Source: Paracoccus methylarcula (GTDB lineage Bacteria; Pseudomonadota; Alphaproteobacteria; Rhodobacterales; Rhodobacteraceae). Taken from it: a stretch of 64,000 bases of DNA. The stretch spans positions 62,001-126,000 of the forward strand of contig NZ_PXNQ02000005.1 of NCBI RefSeq assembly GCF_003007735.2, read 5' to 3'. Position numbers and translations under genes: made by a program. The notes below the pieces were generated by a model. The model saw nothing but the letters and a program-made list of their open reading frames with translations. It had not been told where the DNA came from and made no database searches. This document shows, piece after piece, positions 30,159 to 40,018 of this stretch (position 1 is its first letter; each line of letters opens with the position of its first letter).

Positions 30159-30794
30159 TCAGCCGGCCAGCATCTGGCCCAGCCCGATGACGCATCCAAC
30201 CGCGATCAAAAGCCCGCCCGAGACCAGGTTCATCCGCCGCAAGCCGGTTGGGCTGGACAGCCTTGAACGGGCGGCGGCGATCGCTCCACCCATGCCGAGA
30301 TTGAGGCAAAAGGGAATTGCGCAGGACATGACAACAACGGTGGTGACATCCGGTCCGGTCAGTTTCGTGACATCGAAAAAACCAGGCAGCACACCGACAT
30401 AGAACAGCGCCGCCTTGGGATTCCCTGCGATGGCCAGGATACCCGCCGAAAATCCAGCCCATGTGCCGCTGCGGGTCAGGCGCGAGTCGCGTTCGACCGG
30501 CTGTGATGCCTTGCGCAACAGCATGATGCCCATGCCGATAAACACCGCCGCCGCGATCCAGCGCATCGCCTCGATCAGCATGGCGTTTTGTGCAACGATC
30601 ACGGCCAGCCCGAAAATCGCGATCAGCGGCCAGATCGCGTCGCCGATGGCGACTCCGATCGCCAGGGGCCAAACCCCCTTGAAGCCCGAGGCGAGCGCAC
30701 GCGCGATGATTGCCACCCAGACCGGACCCGGCGTGAACCAGATCCCGACCATGGCGATGGCGTAAAGCCAGATCGACTCGGCTTGCAATGTCAT
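30159..30794 (-). CDS. LysE/RhtB family amino-acid exporter
   Basis: A 211-aa protein with about six transmembrane helices and the family N-terminal signature WFTPGPVWVAIIARALASGFKGVWPLAIGVAIGD, then GIMLLRKA, GFSAGILAIAGNPKAALFYVGVLPGFFD (N-P-K-A motif). It probably exports an amino acid or small metabolite by proton exchange; the substrate is unknown. Its ATG overlaps the recF stop (ATGA), so it is translationally coupled to a replication gene, which is unusual: recF and gyrB are normally adjacent. Confidence 0.92.
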   Translation of the reverse strand: MTLQAESIWLYAIAMVGIWFTPGPVWVAIIARALASGFKGVWPLAIGVAIGDAIWPLIAIFGLAVIVAQNAMLIEAMRWIAAAVFIGMGIMLLRKASQPVERDSRLTRSGTWAGFSAGILAIAGNPKAALFYVGVLPGFFDVTKLTGPDVTTVVVMSCAIPFCLNLGMGGAIAAARSRLSSPTGLRRMNLVSGGLLIAVGCVIGLGQMLAG

Positions 30795-31870
30795 TCAATC
30801 TCCTCGGCGCTGGACGCGCCGCCATCCTTGCGAACCGACAGCCGCCGAGTCCTTGCGCCGAAATCGGTGAACAATTCCGGACCTGTTCCCGTCAGCAATG
30901 TCTGTGCGGGCAAGGCCGTGATCCGGTCATACAATGCCGCGCGCCTCTCCGCATCGAGATGCGCGGCGACCTCATCCAGCAGCAGAACCACCGGCTGATC
31001 CGACAGGGCGCGGGCATTGGCCAGAACCAGCGACAGAAGCAACGCCTTCTGCTCTCCGGTCGATGACAATGCCGCAGGCATCTGCTGCGGCCCCCAATGC
31101 GCGCCCAGATCGGCGCGATGCGGTCCGGTCAGGCTGCGCCCCGCCGCTAGATCTCGCGCCCGCATGGCGGCCAATCTCGCGGCAATGCTCTCTTCGTCCG
31201 GATCGTCGGCCTGCCCTTCGCCGGGCATAAGGGTCAGGACCGCCGCCGGAAACCCTGTTGCGTCCTGATCCTGCGCCGCCATGATCCGTGTCAGTGCCGC
31301 TTGCCGGTTGCGGGTCAGGGCAGCGCCCGCCGCAGCCATTTGCGCCTCCAGCGCCCGGTACCAGCCGGGATCGGTCACCTGGTCCTTCAGCAGGCGGTTC
31401 CGTTCACGCATGGATTTGTCATAGGCAAGCGCATGTTCGGCATGATCCGGAAACAGGCTGAGCGCGACCCGGTCCATGAACCTGCGGCGCGTTTCGGGCC
31501 CATCGGACCAGAGCCGGTCCATCGCCGGAACCAGCCAGATCACCCGAAGCAACCGCCCCAAAGTGGTTTGCGGCACCTGCTTGTCATCGATCACGACTCC
31601 GCGGGACTGGCCGGGCGGTGCCGTGGTAGCGACCTCATGATCGCCGATGCGCGCCCTGATCCGCCAGCCGGCATCACGCCCCTGCCGGGCCTGGTCGGGG
31701 GCGGGAACCGCCCGAAGCCCGCGCCCTGGGGCCAGCATGGACACCGCTTCCAGGATATTGGTCTTGCCTGATCCGTTCGGGCCAAAGATCGCCATGGGGC
31801 GCCGGTCAAGTTCCAGATCCAGCCGTGGCCAGGACCGGAACTGCGCCAGCGACAGATCCCTGACCGTCAC
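30791..31870 (-). CDS. recF: DNA replication and repair protein RecF
   Basis: A 359-aa ABC-type ATPase that loads RecA at gaps. LSLAQFRSWPRLDLEL, Walker A IFGPNGSGKTNILEAVSML, LVPAMDRLWSDGPETRRRFMDR, signature LSSTGEQKALLLSLVLA and Walker B VVLLLDEVAAHLDAERRAAL with H-loop partner. Slightly shorter than E. coli RecF but complete. The start overlaps the dnaN stop and the stop overlaps the LysE start. Confidence 0.96.
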   Translation of the reverse strand: MTVRDLSLAQFRSWPRLDLELDRRPMAIFGPNGSGKTNILEAVSMLAPGRGLRAVPAPDQARQGRDAGWRIRARIGDHEVATTAPPGQSRGVVIDDKQVPQTTLGRLLRVIWLVPAMDRLWSDGPETRRRFMDRVALSLFPDHAEHALAYDKSMRERNRLLKDQVTDPGWYRALEAQMAAAGAALTRNRQAALTRIMAAQDQDATGFPAAVLTLMPGEGQADDPDEESIAARLAAMRARDLAAGRSLTGPHRADLGAHWGPQQMPAALSSTGEQKALLLSLVLANARALSDQPVVLLLDEVAAHLDAERRAALYDRITALPAQTLLTGTGPELFTDFGARTRRLSVRKDGGASSAEEIE

Positions 31871-32985
31871 ACCCGCATCGGCATGACGACATAAATCGCG
31901 CTTTGATCGCTGCCTTCGCGGATCAGCGCGGCGTCGCCCGAGCCGTTGAACATGAACACCGCATTGTCACGATCGACCTGGCTGGCGATTTCCTGCAGGT
32001 ATTTGGCGTTAAAGCCGATCTCCAGCGGTTCATCGGAATAGGCCACGATCAGCTCTTCCTCGGCGGCACCGGAATCGGGCGCATTCACCGACAGGACCAG
32101 CCGATCGGATTCAAGCGCCAGCTTGACGGCGCGCGAGCGTTCGCTGCTGACCGTCGCCACACGATCCACGGCGCGGGCGAAATCGCTGGCATCGACCTCG
32201 AGCTTGCGGGTGTTGTTCGCGGGAATGACACGGGAGTAATCCGGGAAAGTGCCGTCGATGACCTTAGAGGTCAGGGTGATCTCGGGCGTGGCAAAGCGAA
32301 TCTTGGTCTCGCTGACGGACACCGCGATATCGGCTTCGTCGTCATCCAGCAATTTGCGCAATTCACCCACCGTCTTGCGCGGAACGATCACGCCAGGCAG
32401 ATCCGCCGCGCCTTCGGGCAACAAAGCATCAATACGGGCCAGCCGATGACCGTCGGTCGCCACGCAGCGCAGCACCTGACCATCCTCGGATTGCGCCACA
32501 TGCATATAGACACCGTTCAGGTAATAACGCGTCTCTTCGGTCGATATGGCGAATTTCGCCTTGTCGAACAGCCGCCGCAGCACCGAAGCCGGAGCTGTGA
32601 AATTGGCGCTGTATTCGGTCGCTGCCAGAACCGGGAAATCCTCGCGCGGAAGCGTGGCGAGGCTGAAATTCGACCGTCCGGCCTCGACGGTCAGCCGCCC
32701 CGCCGCATCGTCCGAGGTGATCTGGACCAATGCGCCATCGGGCAGCTTCCGGGCGATCTCGTTCAGCATGATGGCGCTGACGGTGGTCGCGCCGGGCCGC
32801 TCGACCTGAGCGGGCGCGCGGTCCACCACTTCGACATCGAGATCGGTGGCGCGGAAACTGACCCCGTCTGGCTTCGCCTCTATCAGGACATTTGCGAGAA
32901 TGGGGATTGTGTTGCGCCGCTCAACGACCGATTGGGCCTGCGATACGGCTTTGACCAGAACGGCGCGCTCGATCGAGAATTTCAT
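31867..32985 (-). CDS. dnaN: DNA polymerase III beta sliding clamp
   Basis: A 372-aa ring clamp. MKFSIERAVLVKAVSQAQSV starts the first of three clamp domains; further hallmarks are IPILANVLIEAK, RATDLDVEVVDRAPA, FPVLAATEYSANFTA, VATDGHRLARIDALLP, GVIVPRKTVGELRKLLDD and the C-terminal IYVVMPMRV. ATG 32985 with GGGAAG upstream matches the universal MKF start. An upstream in-frame start is unnecessary. It lies 99 bp after dnaA and overlaps recF. Confidence 0.97.
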   Translation of the reverse strand: MKFSIERAVLVKAVSQAQSVVERRNTIPILANVLIEAKPDGVSFRATDLDVEVVDRAPAQVERPGATTVSAIMLNEIARKLPDGALVQITSDDAAGRLTVEAGRSNFSLATLPREDFPVLAATEYSANFTAPASVLRRLFDKAKFAISTEETRYYLNGVYMHVAQSEDGQVLRCVATDGHRLARIDALLPEGAADLPGVIVPRKTVGELRKLLDDDEADIAVSVSETKIRFATPEITLTSKVIDGTFPDYSRVIPANNTRKLEVDASDFARAVDRVATVSSERSRAVKLALESDRLVLSVNAPDSGAAEEELIVAYSDEPLEIGFNAKYLQEIASQVDRDNAVFMFNGSGDAALIREGSDQSAIYVVMPMRV

Positions 32986-33084
32986 CGCTCTTCCCTGTCC
33001 CTTCAGGCCATGCGGCCCATTCCACGGACCTGATTTGTAACCGCCTGCCGTGGCGGTCACAAGGATTTCATGACACTGTCTGCT

Positions 33085-34458
<1,374 letters not shown>

Positions 34459-34906
34459 CTCTTCGTCCAGCCTTTATCCTGTCTGATCCCAGCCAAATCG
34501 GGAGGCCGGGACTCCCTGTTTTTCCTTGGGGAGCTTGATAGGCAATAGAACACCGGGTGCCCGCAACGCGGTCACCGGATCGGGTCCTTACCCGTACCAA
34601 TCAAACGACAGGGACGCACAGAGGCCGGTGGCAGCCGACCGCCGCGAGTCCAAGGGCAGAAGAGATGGTCCCTTTCAGCGCCCGATCGCACCACAGATAC
34701 CGAATCAATTTCCGGTTTTCGGCGCGACCTGTCCCCCAAAGAGCGACGTGAATCGCAGACTAAAATTTGCATCAGTGAAGCCCGTCGTGCAACTGAACTA
34801 TGCGCTTGACAGGCATTGTTGGTCAGCGAATCTGCAAGGCCTTTGACTCATAAGTGAAAAATTCAAAACCGTTCAAAATGAATGATTTAATGGCTTTCTG
34901 CAGATG
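34459..34906 (-). promoter_or_regulatory. dnaA upstream region with six GANTC (CcrM) sites
   Basis: This 448-bp gap holds no gene. GANTC occurs at 34510, 34646, 34702, 34750, 34828 and 34845: six within 340 bp, against about 1.3 expected by chance. GANTC is the CcrM methylation site, which controls dnaA expression in Caulobacter. An AT-rich stretch lies at about 34847-34900. No DnaA box within one mismatch of TTATCCACA was found, so it is not called an origin. TTGACA at 34806 points rightward, away from dnaA. Confidence 0.55.
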
Positions 34907-34945
34907 CACAAACAAACAGCGGGCGCGCAGGGAGACTGCACGCCC
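34907..34945 (-). terminator. Intrinsic terminator of rpsT
   Basis: On the minus strand GGGCGTGCAG (34945-34936) and CTGCGCGCCC (34930-34921) pair over 10 bp with one G-U, a 5-nt loop, and then GCTGTTTGTTTG. It is 66 nt after the rpsT stop and separates it from dnaA. Confidence 0.85.
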
Positions 34946-35011
34946 GTTGTTGGAAACAGGGTCTTACTATGCCGTATCAAAGCGCTTTTTGCGTATCGTG
35001 CAACACACGAT

Positions 35012-35280
35012 TCAGGCTGCGGCAAGCGCCTTCACACGAGCCGACAGACGCGACATTTTCCGCGCTGCAGTATTCTTGTGATAGATACCCTTCGTGACTC
35101 CCCGCATCAGTTCGGGCTGAGCGGTTTTCAGGGCTTCGCGAGCACCCTCGCATTGCCGGCGGCAATTGCCTCTTCGACCTTGCGCACAAAAGTACGGATG
35201 CGCGACCGGCGGGCTTTGTTGACCTCGGTGCTGCGCAGGGTCTGGCGTGCGCGCTTCTTGGATTGGGGCGTATTGGCCAT
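35012..35280 (-). CDS. rpsT: 30S ribosomal protein S20, with a one-base deletion
   Basis: S20 starts [20 protein letters not shown] and reads correctly to AIAAGNA. As read, it then gives RVLAKP and a stop. One added base beside 35149 restores GARE and [40 protein letters not shown], the normal S20 ending, with the stop at 35012-35014. The corrected length is 89 aa, right for the family. Disruption of a ribosomal protein by one base is best read as a sequence error. The order rpsT then dnaA is conserved in Rhodobacterales, as is the enoyl-CoA hydratase upstream. Confidence 0.92.
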
Positions 35281-35319
35281 GTGTATGCGGTTCCGACTGT
35301 TTTCGGGTAAATTCTTGAA

Positions 35320-35339
35320 GCCGCGCTTCTACGCGCGGC
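35320..35339 (-). terminator. Hairpin between enoyl-CoA hydratase and rpsT
   Basis: Perfect arms GCCGCGC (35320-35326) and GCGCGGC (35333-35339) with a 6-nt loop. On the minus strand the stem is followed by TTCAAGAATTT. It lies 40 bp upstream of the rpsT ATG, so it is either a weak terminator of the hydratase gene or part of the rpsT leader. Confidence 0.4.
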
Positions 35340-35419
35340 CCCGCTCCAAGTCAACAGTTGCTGGCTGATTCTTTTGCCTGCCCTGTTTCCCCCCTCCGGG
35401 TTCGCGGTCAAAATGCGAC

Positions 35420-36196
35420 TTATTTGTCGCGGAACTGTGCCTCGCGCTTCTCCATGAAGGCCGCCATGCCCTCTTTCTGGTCTTCGGTCGCGAACATCGA
35501 ATGGAAGGTGCGGCGCTCGAACAACAACCCTTCGCGCAACGTGGTTTCATAGGATCTATTGACCGATTCCTTCACGGCCTTGATGGTGATGGCCGATTTT
35601 TCGGCGATCTTGCGTGCCGCCGCCATTGCCTCGGGAATCAGCTTGGGCGTCGGCACCACGCGGCTGACGAGACCGGAACGCTCGGCCTCGGCGGCATCCA
35701 TGAAGCGGCCGGTCAGGTTCATGTCCATCGCCTTGGCCTTGCCGACGAATCGGGTCAGCCGCTGCGTTCCGCCGATACCCGCGACGACGCCCAGATTGAT
35801 CTCGGGTTGTCCGAACTTGGCGTTCTCGGCGCAGATGATGAAATCGCAGATCATCGCCAGTTCGCAGCCACCACCCAGGGCGTAGCCACTGACCGCGGCG
35901 ATGATCGGCTTGCGCACGCGCTGGATCGCGTCGATCTTTTCGCCGAAGAGATCCTCGCCATAGACATCGACAAAGCTCTTCTCGGACATCTCCTTGATAT
36001 CCGCGCCTGCGGCGAAAGCCTTTTCGCTTCCGGTCAGAACGATGCAGCGCACCTTGTCGTTCCGGTCCGCCTTGGTCAGCGCCTCTGACAACTCGCCAAG
36101 CAGCTGGCTGTTGAGCGCATTGCGAGCCTCGGGACGATTCAGCCGAATCAGGGCAATCTCGTCCTCGATTTCCACGATAATCGTTTCGTAAGCCAT
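35420..36196 (-). CDS. Enoyl-CoA hydratase/isomerase family protein
   Basis: A 258-aa crotonase-fold enzyme, probable short-chain enoyl-CoA hydratase of beta-oxidation. [21 protein letters not shown], the oxyanion-hole [13 protein letters not shown] and [43 protein letters not shown], with both glutamates (GGCELAM and QPEINLG), mark an active hydratase. The C-terminal [24 protein letters not shown] is typical of FadB1/EchA. It lies upstream of rpsT on the same strand; the metabolic context here is not specific. Confidence 0.93.
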   Translation of the reverse strand: MAYETIIVEIEDEIALIRLNRPEARNALNSQLLGELSEALTKADRNDKVRCIVLTGSEKAFAAGADIKEMSEKSFVDVYGEDLFGEKIDAIQRVRKPIIAAVSGYALGGGCELAMICDFIICAENAKFGQPEINLGVVAGIGGTQRLTRFVGKAKAMDMNLTGRFMDAAEAERSGLVSRVVPTPKLIPEAMAAARKIAEKSAITIKAVKESVNRSYETTLREGLLFERRTFHSMFATEDQKEGMAAFMEKREAQFRDK

Positions 36197-36300
36197 TTGA
36201 GTGGCCCTCGTTGCTGATGAGCATTGCAGCGAGTCCTAACAGGAGGTTCACCACGAGGCCAGTATTTGAATTCCCTTTACTGCAATCCGCAGGGGTCCCG

Positions 36301-36894
36301 TCAGTCGAGATGGCTGGCGATGGCGCGGGCAAGGGCGAAGGCGCGCTGCTCTAGGATCACCGGCGTTTCACAGACATAGGTCAGCGATTGCTGGCGCTCG
36401 GTAAAGATGCGCTGATCCCAATCGAGCGCTTCCTCCTCGGCATCGATCGCATCGAAATCCGGATTGTCGGCGGCCTCCAGCTCGGCCATCTTCGCGCGGC
36501 GGCTTTCGATCTTTTCGGACAGTTCGACCTGTTTCTGACCATAGCGCGCGATACCGGCAATGAGCGCGCTGCGATCCGGTTCGATCCGGTTGAAGATTGC
36601 CAGCATCAGCGCCGTGAGTTGCTCGGGATCGGCCTCTTTCGCGAATTCGGCGATCTCGGCCTCGGCCTCTTCCAGCGGCAGGCGGCGCTGCTCCAGCCGG
36701 TCGGCCAGAGCGGCGATCTCCGGGTCGCGGGCCAGCTCCCCGGCCGTCTCGTCCGGAACCGGACCGGACCAGATTTGTCCCAGAGAGAGATGAGGCTGCT
36801 TGCGCTGGATACATGGCCAGGTCGGATCGGTCCCGCTGGCTGCCAGCGCCGGTCCCGCGGCCAGAAGAAGGATCAATGTCAGGACATGCTTCAT
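36301..36894 (-). CDS. Secreted coiled-coil protein of the PQQ/XoxF-associated cluster
   Basis: A 197-aa exported protein, not recognised. A signal peptide (MKHVLTLILLLAAGPALA) is followed by WPCIQRKQPHLSLGQIWSGP, then a long, Glu-rich alpha-helical region predicted as coiled coil (ALADRLEQRRLPLEEAEAEI, KQVELSEKIESRRAKMAELE), and a C-terminal LDWDQRIFTERQQSLTYVCETPV. Two cysteines (about 24 and 173) could pair. Its ATG overlaps the stop of the ABC permease (ATGA), so it is translationally coupled to the transporter. The signal peptide closely resembles that of the nearby beta-propeller (MKHILTLALCLAATPVLA). Confidence 0.8.
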   Translation of the reverse strand: MKHVLTLILLLAAGPALAASGTDPTWPCIQRKQPHLSLGQIWSGPVPDETAGELARDPEIAALADRLEQRRLPLEEAEAEIAEFAKEADPEQLTALMLAIFNRIEPDRSALIAGIARYGQKQVELSEKIESRRAKMAELEAADNPDFDAIDAEEEALDWDQRIFTERQQSLTYVCETPVILEQRAFALARAIASHLD

Positions 36895-37712
36895 GCCACT
36901 CCCTTTCTGCGGGCCCAAAGCCCCTTGGCCGGATCATACATGAACACGGCGGCCCCGAAGAACCCCGCCAAACAGCCTAGGACCACGGCCAGCGACAGCC
37001 AGTTCACCTGCATATAGAGCCCGAAACGGATCAGTTCGACGGCATGGGTGAACGGGTTCACGGCGCAGATATCGTGCAGAAGCGTCGAACTTTCCCGCAT
37101 CCGCCAGAGGGGATAGAGCGCGGAAGAGGCGAAGAACATCGGGAAGATGACGAAATTCATCACGCCCGCAAAGTTCTCCAATTGCCGTATGGCCGAGGAC
37201 AGGAACAACCCCATCGCACCCAGCATCAACCCCGACAGGATCAGGGCTGGCAGGACGGTCAGGTAACCCAATGCGGGCGGACTCACGTCCCAGAACCATG
37301 CAATGGCAAGGAAGGTATAGACCTGGATGACCGATACGACCACGCCGGCCACAAGCTTGGAGCCCAGCAGGAACCAGCGTGGGAAGGGACTTACCAGCAG
37401 CGTCCTCATGGCCCCGGTTTCGCGGTCGTAAACCATCGAGAGCGATGACTGCATGCCGTTGAAAAGCTGGATCATCGCGCAGAGACCGGGCGTCACATAG
37501 ACCTCGTAAAGCACATAGGTCTGGTAGGGTTCGGTGATCGACAGGCCGAGAACCGCGCGAAAACCGGCGGCAAAGATGAACAACCAGACCAGGGGACGGA
37601 CCAATGCGGCAAGAAACCGGCCGCGCTGATTGACGAAGCGCAGCGTTTCGCGGCGAGCGATCCCGAGAAAGGCCGTGATCCAACTTCGAAGGGGGAAGGC
37701 GATGTCGCTCAT
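36891..37712 (-). CDS. ABC-2 type permease of the PQQ-alcohol-dehydrogenase-associated transporter (PedC-like)
   Basis: A 273-aa membrane protein with about six transmembrane helices. The ABC-2 pattern includes RPLVWLFIFAAGF, QLFNGMQSSLSMVYDRETGAMRTLLVSPFPRWFLLGSKLV (the conserved YDRExG-MR-LLVSP-R motif) and NFAGVMNFVIFPMFFASSALYPLW. Such permeases usually export. The subfamily accompanies PQQ-dependent alcohol dehydrogenases (TIGR03861 type). The ATG at 37712 overlaps the ATPase stop, and its own stop overlaps the next ATG. The substrate is unknown. Confidence 0.9.
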   Translation of the reverse strand: MSDIAFPLRSWITAFLGIARRETLRFVNQRGRFLAALVRPLVWLFIFAAGFRAVLGLSITEPYQTYVLYEVYVTPGLCAMIQLFNGMQSSLSMVYDRETGAMRTLLVSPFPRWFLLGSKLVAGVVVSVIQVYTFLAIAWFWDVSPPALGYLTVLPALILSGLMLGAMGLFLSSAIRQLENFAGVMNFVIFPMFFASSALYPLWRMRESSTLLHDICAVNPFTHAVELIRFGLYMQVNWLSLAVVLGCLAGFFGAAVFMYDPAKGLWARRKGVA

Positions 37713-38449
37713 ATCGCGACTCCCGTGAGATCCAGGAATGCCTGGGTCAGTCCCTGCCCCTCCGTGATCTCCGATGCACGCCCCTGCCGCAAGACTTGCC
37801 CCTGATGCAGGATCACAAGATCGTCGGTGGGCTGGATCTCGTCCATGATATGGGTCGCCCAAAGCGCCGAAACCCCTTTTTCGGCGATCAGGCGACGGGT
37901 CAGGTCCAGCACCTCGGAGCGGGACTTCACGTCCAGCCCCACCGTCGCCTCGTCCAGAAGCAGGATATCGGGGCTGTGGATCAGGGCGCGGGCGATCTCT
38001 GCCCGGCGTTGCTGCCCACCCGAAAGGGCCGCGACGCGATCGCCCGATTTCCCACTCAGCCCGACCTGCGCCAGCACTTCTTCGATCCGTGCAGCCGAAT
38101 CCCGGCGCGATATCCCGTGCAGGCTCGCATGATAGGCAAGGTTCTGGCGCACGGTCAGATCGGCATCCATGGCGCGACTTTGAAAGACCACGCCCAAGCG
38201 GGCCAGTGCCTGCGCAGGCTGGCGGCGCAGATCATAGCCCGCAACGCGGATACTCCCTGAACTGTTGTCGTATAGCCGGGTAATCAACGAGAACAGCGTG
38301 GTCTTGCCCGCACCGTTGACCCCCAGCAGCGCCGTGAACCCGCCACGCGGCACGGTCAGCGAGACTTCCTTCAGCGCCTGCACGCGTCCGAAATTATGGC
38401 TGACCCGATCTATTTCCAGCGCGGCTGTCACGGCTTCTTCTTTGTCCAA
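37709..38449 (-). CDS. ABC transporter ATP-binding protein of the PQQ-alcohol-dehydrogenase-associated system
   Basis: A 246-aa ATPase: Walker A LLGVNGAGKTTLF, Q-loop VVFQSRAMDADLTVRQNL, signature LSGGQQRRAEIARALIHSPDILLLDEATVGLD with Walker B, and the H-loop ATHIMDE. The family (TIGR03864 type) occurs in operons with PQQ enzymes, pairing with the PedC-like permease downstream (4-bp overlap). In the xoxF cluster it would energise an envelope transport step of unknown cargo. Confidence 0.92.
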   Translation of the reverse strand: MDKEEAVTAALEIDRVSHNFGRVQALKEVSLTVPRGGFTALLGVNGAGKTTLFSLITRLYDNSSGSIRVAGYDLRRQPAQALARLGVVFQSRAMDADLTVRQNLAYHASLHGISRRDSAARIEEVLAQVGLSGKSGDRVAALSGGQQRRAEIARALIHSPDILLLDEATVGLDVKSRSEVLDLTRRLIAEKGVSALWATHIMDEIQPTDDLVILHQGQVLRQGRASEITEGQGLTQAFLDLTGVAI

Positions 38450-38462
38450 ATACCTGTTTCAC

Positions 38463-39023
38463 CTATTGGATGTTGAACACGGCCTGCTGGGTTTCGCCAG
38501 AGGATCCGGGAATCGACAAGGTGTAACGGCCGGGAACGATGGCGATAAAGCTCATGCTGGCGGTGCCAGCATCGTCGAATTCAAGGCTATGCACACCTAT
38601 CGGCCGAATCTCGATATCGTTGATGACAACCTCGTTGACCCAGACCGCGCGAAAGAAATCGCCACCCGACAGCGCCAGTTCCTGGCTGCCATCGGCGTTG
38701 ATGTCGATGCGGTAATAGCCACCCGATTTCAACGTATATTCGCCACCAGCGACCGGCTGGCCAGAGGCCAGCGTCAGCGGCGCCAGATCGGTCCGATTGT
38801 CGCGCGCCAGCACGCCCGCGAAGCCGTAGTCATACTTGCCCGCAGCCTCGTAGGCGCCTTCTCCGCCGGCGGCTTCCTCCTCGTCATCATCATCCTCTTC
38901 GGCCGCGACGGCCCCGGCTTCAGTGGCCTCGGATGCGCTCGCATCATTGCTGGCTGCCTCTTGCGCGGCGGCAGGGACCGCCAAACCGGCCATGATCATC
39001 AGGATCGTCAGCAAACGGATCAT
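38463..39023 (-). CDS. Secreted acidic protein of the XoxF cluster, function unknown
   Basis: A 186-aa exported protein. The signal peptide (MIRLLTILMIMAGLAVPAAA) is followed by an Ala/Ser/Glu region and a run of nine acidic residues at about 43-51 (EEDDDDEEE). A beta-rich domain follows from about residue 75 (LAPLTLASGQPV, GGYYRIDINADGSQELALSG, FFRAVWVNEVVINDIEIRP, GTASMSFIAIVPGRYTLSIPG) resembling a cupredoxin-like or immunoglobulin-like sandwich, with no copper-site Cys evident. It lies 13 bp upstream of the ATPase, in the same operon. A metal-handling role, possibly for lanthanide or calcium, is speculation from the acidic run and the context. Confidence 0.8.
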   Translation of the reverse strand: MIRLLTILMIMAGLAVPAAAQEAASNDASASEATEAGAVAAEEDDDDEEEAAGGEGAYEAAGKYDYGFAGVLARDNRTDLAPLTLASGQPVAGGEYTLKSGGYYRIDINADGSQELALSGGDFFRAVWVNEVVINDIEIRPIGVHSLEFDDAGTASMSFIAIVPGRYTLSIPGSSGETQQAVFNIQ

Positions 39024-39058
39024 ATTGTTCTCCTCCTCGATTTCTTGCTGGCCGCCGA

Positions 39059-40018
39059 TTACTCCGGTGCGACGACGACACCCCAGGGCTGCTGGCCAAC
39101 GGGCACGGATTTCACCACTTCCGTGGCCTCGACATCGATCACAGAGACGTCGTTCGAGTTGCCGTTCGTGGTGAACAGGTATTTCTCGTCCGGCGTGAAG
39201 GCCATCTGCCAGACACGCTGCCCGACCAGAAGATAATCCAGCACCTCGTCCGTCTCTCCATCGATGACGGCAACACGGTTCGAAGGGCCGAGGGCCACGA
39301 AGACCTTCTTGCCGTCAGAGGTCACGCGAACCCCTACGGGTTGGATCGCCTCGGGCAGTACGCCGGGGATCTCGAAATTGATCTTGTGGACGATCTCCTG
39401 CGCCTGCGGATCGATCACGCTGACCGTTCCACCGATCTCGGCGCTGACATAAAGCTTGCTGCCATCGTGGTTGTACTCGGCAAAGCGCGGACGGGAATCG
39501 ACCAGCACATTGGCGAAAATCTCGAATGTTTCGCTATCGATGAAATGCGCCATATTGGTGGTTTCCGAGGTATTGATGACCACCTTGCCGTCGGGGCTGA
39601 TCCCCATGCCCTCGGGCTCCACCCCCACGGGGATCTCGGCCAGCACCTGATGGGTTTCGGTATCCACCACGGTCACCAGGTTGTCGTCCTCATTGGCGAT
39701 ATAGAGCGGATTGCCCGAGGGATGCAGCACGAACAGTTCCGGGTCGGGGCCGGATGGCAGCGTGTGCAGTTCCTGCATGGTCTCGGGATCGAAGACCCGC
39801 ACCAGGTCGTCATCCGAAGCGCAGACATACAGTTCCTTGCCGTCGGGACTGATGGTGATGCCGCGCGGGCGGTTGCCGACCGGATAGGTGCCGATCACCT
39901 CAAGCGTCTCACTGTCCAGAACGGTGACATCATTGCCCTTCTCGTTGCTGACAAAGACACGGTTGGCCAGCACCGGCGTGGCGGCAAGGCACAAGGCAAG
40001 GGTCAGGATATGTTTCAT
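39059..40018 (-). CDS. YVTN-family beta-propeller protein (TIGR03866-type, PQQ-associated)
   Basis: A 319-aa periplasmic propeller with signal peptide MKHILTLALCLAATPVLA. At least seven repeats carry the YVTN-like core: NRVFVSNEKGNDVTVLD, PRGITISPDGKELYVCAS, NPLYIANEDDNLVTVVD, EGMGISPDGKVVINTSETT, SKLYVSAEIGGTVSVID, PVGVRVTSDGKKVFVALG, KYLFTTNGNSNDVSVID. The family accompanies PQQ-dependent dehydrogenases; molecular function unknown. ATG 40018 overlaps the stop of the upstream binding protein, so it is coupled to it. Confidence 0.9.
   Translation of the reverse strand: MKHILTLALCLAATPVLANRVFVSNEKGNDVTVLDSETLEVIGTYPVGNRPRGITISPDGKELYVCASDDDLVRVFDPETMQELHTLPSGPDPELFVLHPSGNPLYIANEDDNLVTVVDTETHQVLAEIPVGVEPEGMGISPDGKVVINTSETTNMAHFIDSETFEIFANVLVDSRPRFAEYNHDGSKLYVSAEIGGTVSVIDPQAQEIVHKINFEIPGVLPEAIQPVGVRVTSDGKKVFVALGPSNRVAVIDGETDEVLDYLLVGQRVWQMAFTPDEKYLFTTNGNSNDVSVIDVEATEVVKSVPVGQQPWGVVVAPE

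Noticed and set aside
34459..35011. Chromosomal origin next to dnaA
   Set aside because: No DnaA box within one mismatch of the consensus was found, only AT-rich patches and GANTC sites. In related alphaproteobacteria the origin is often elsewhere.
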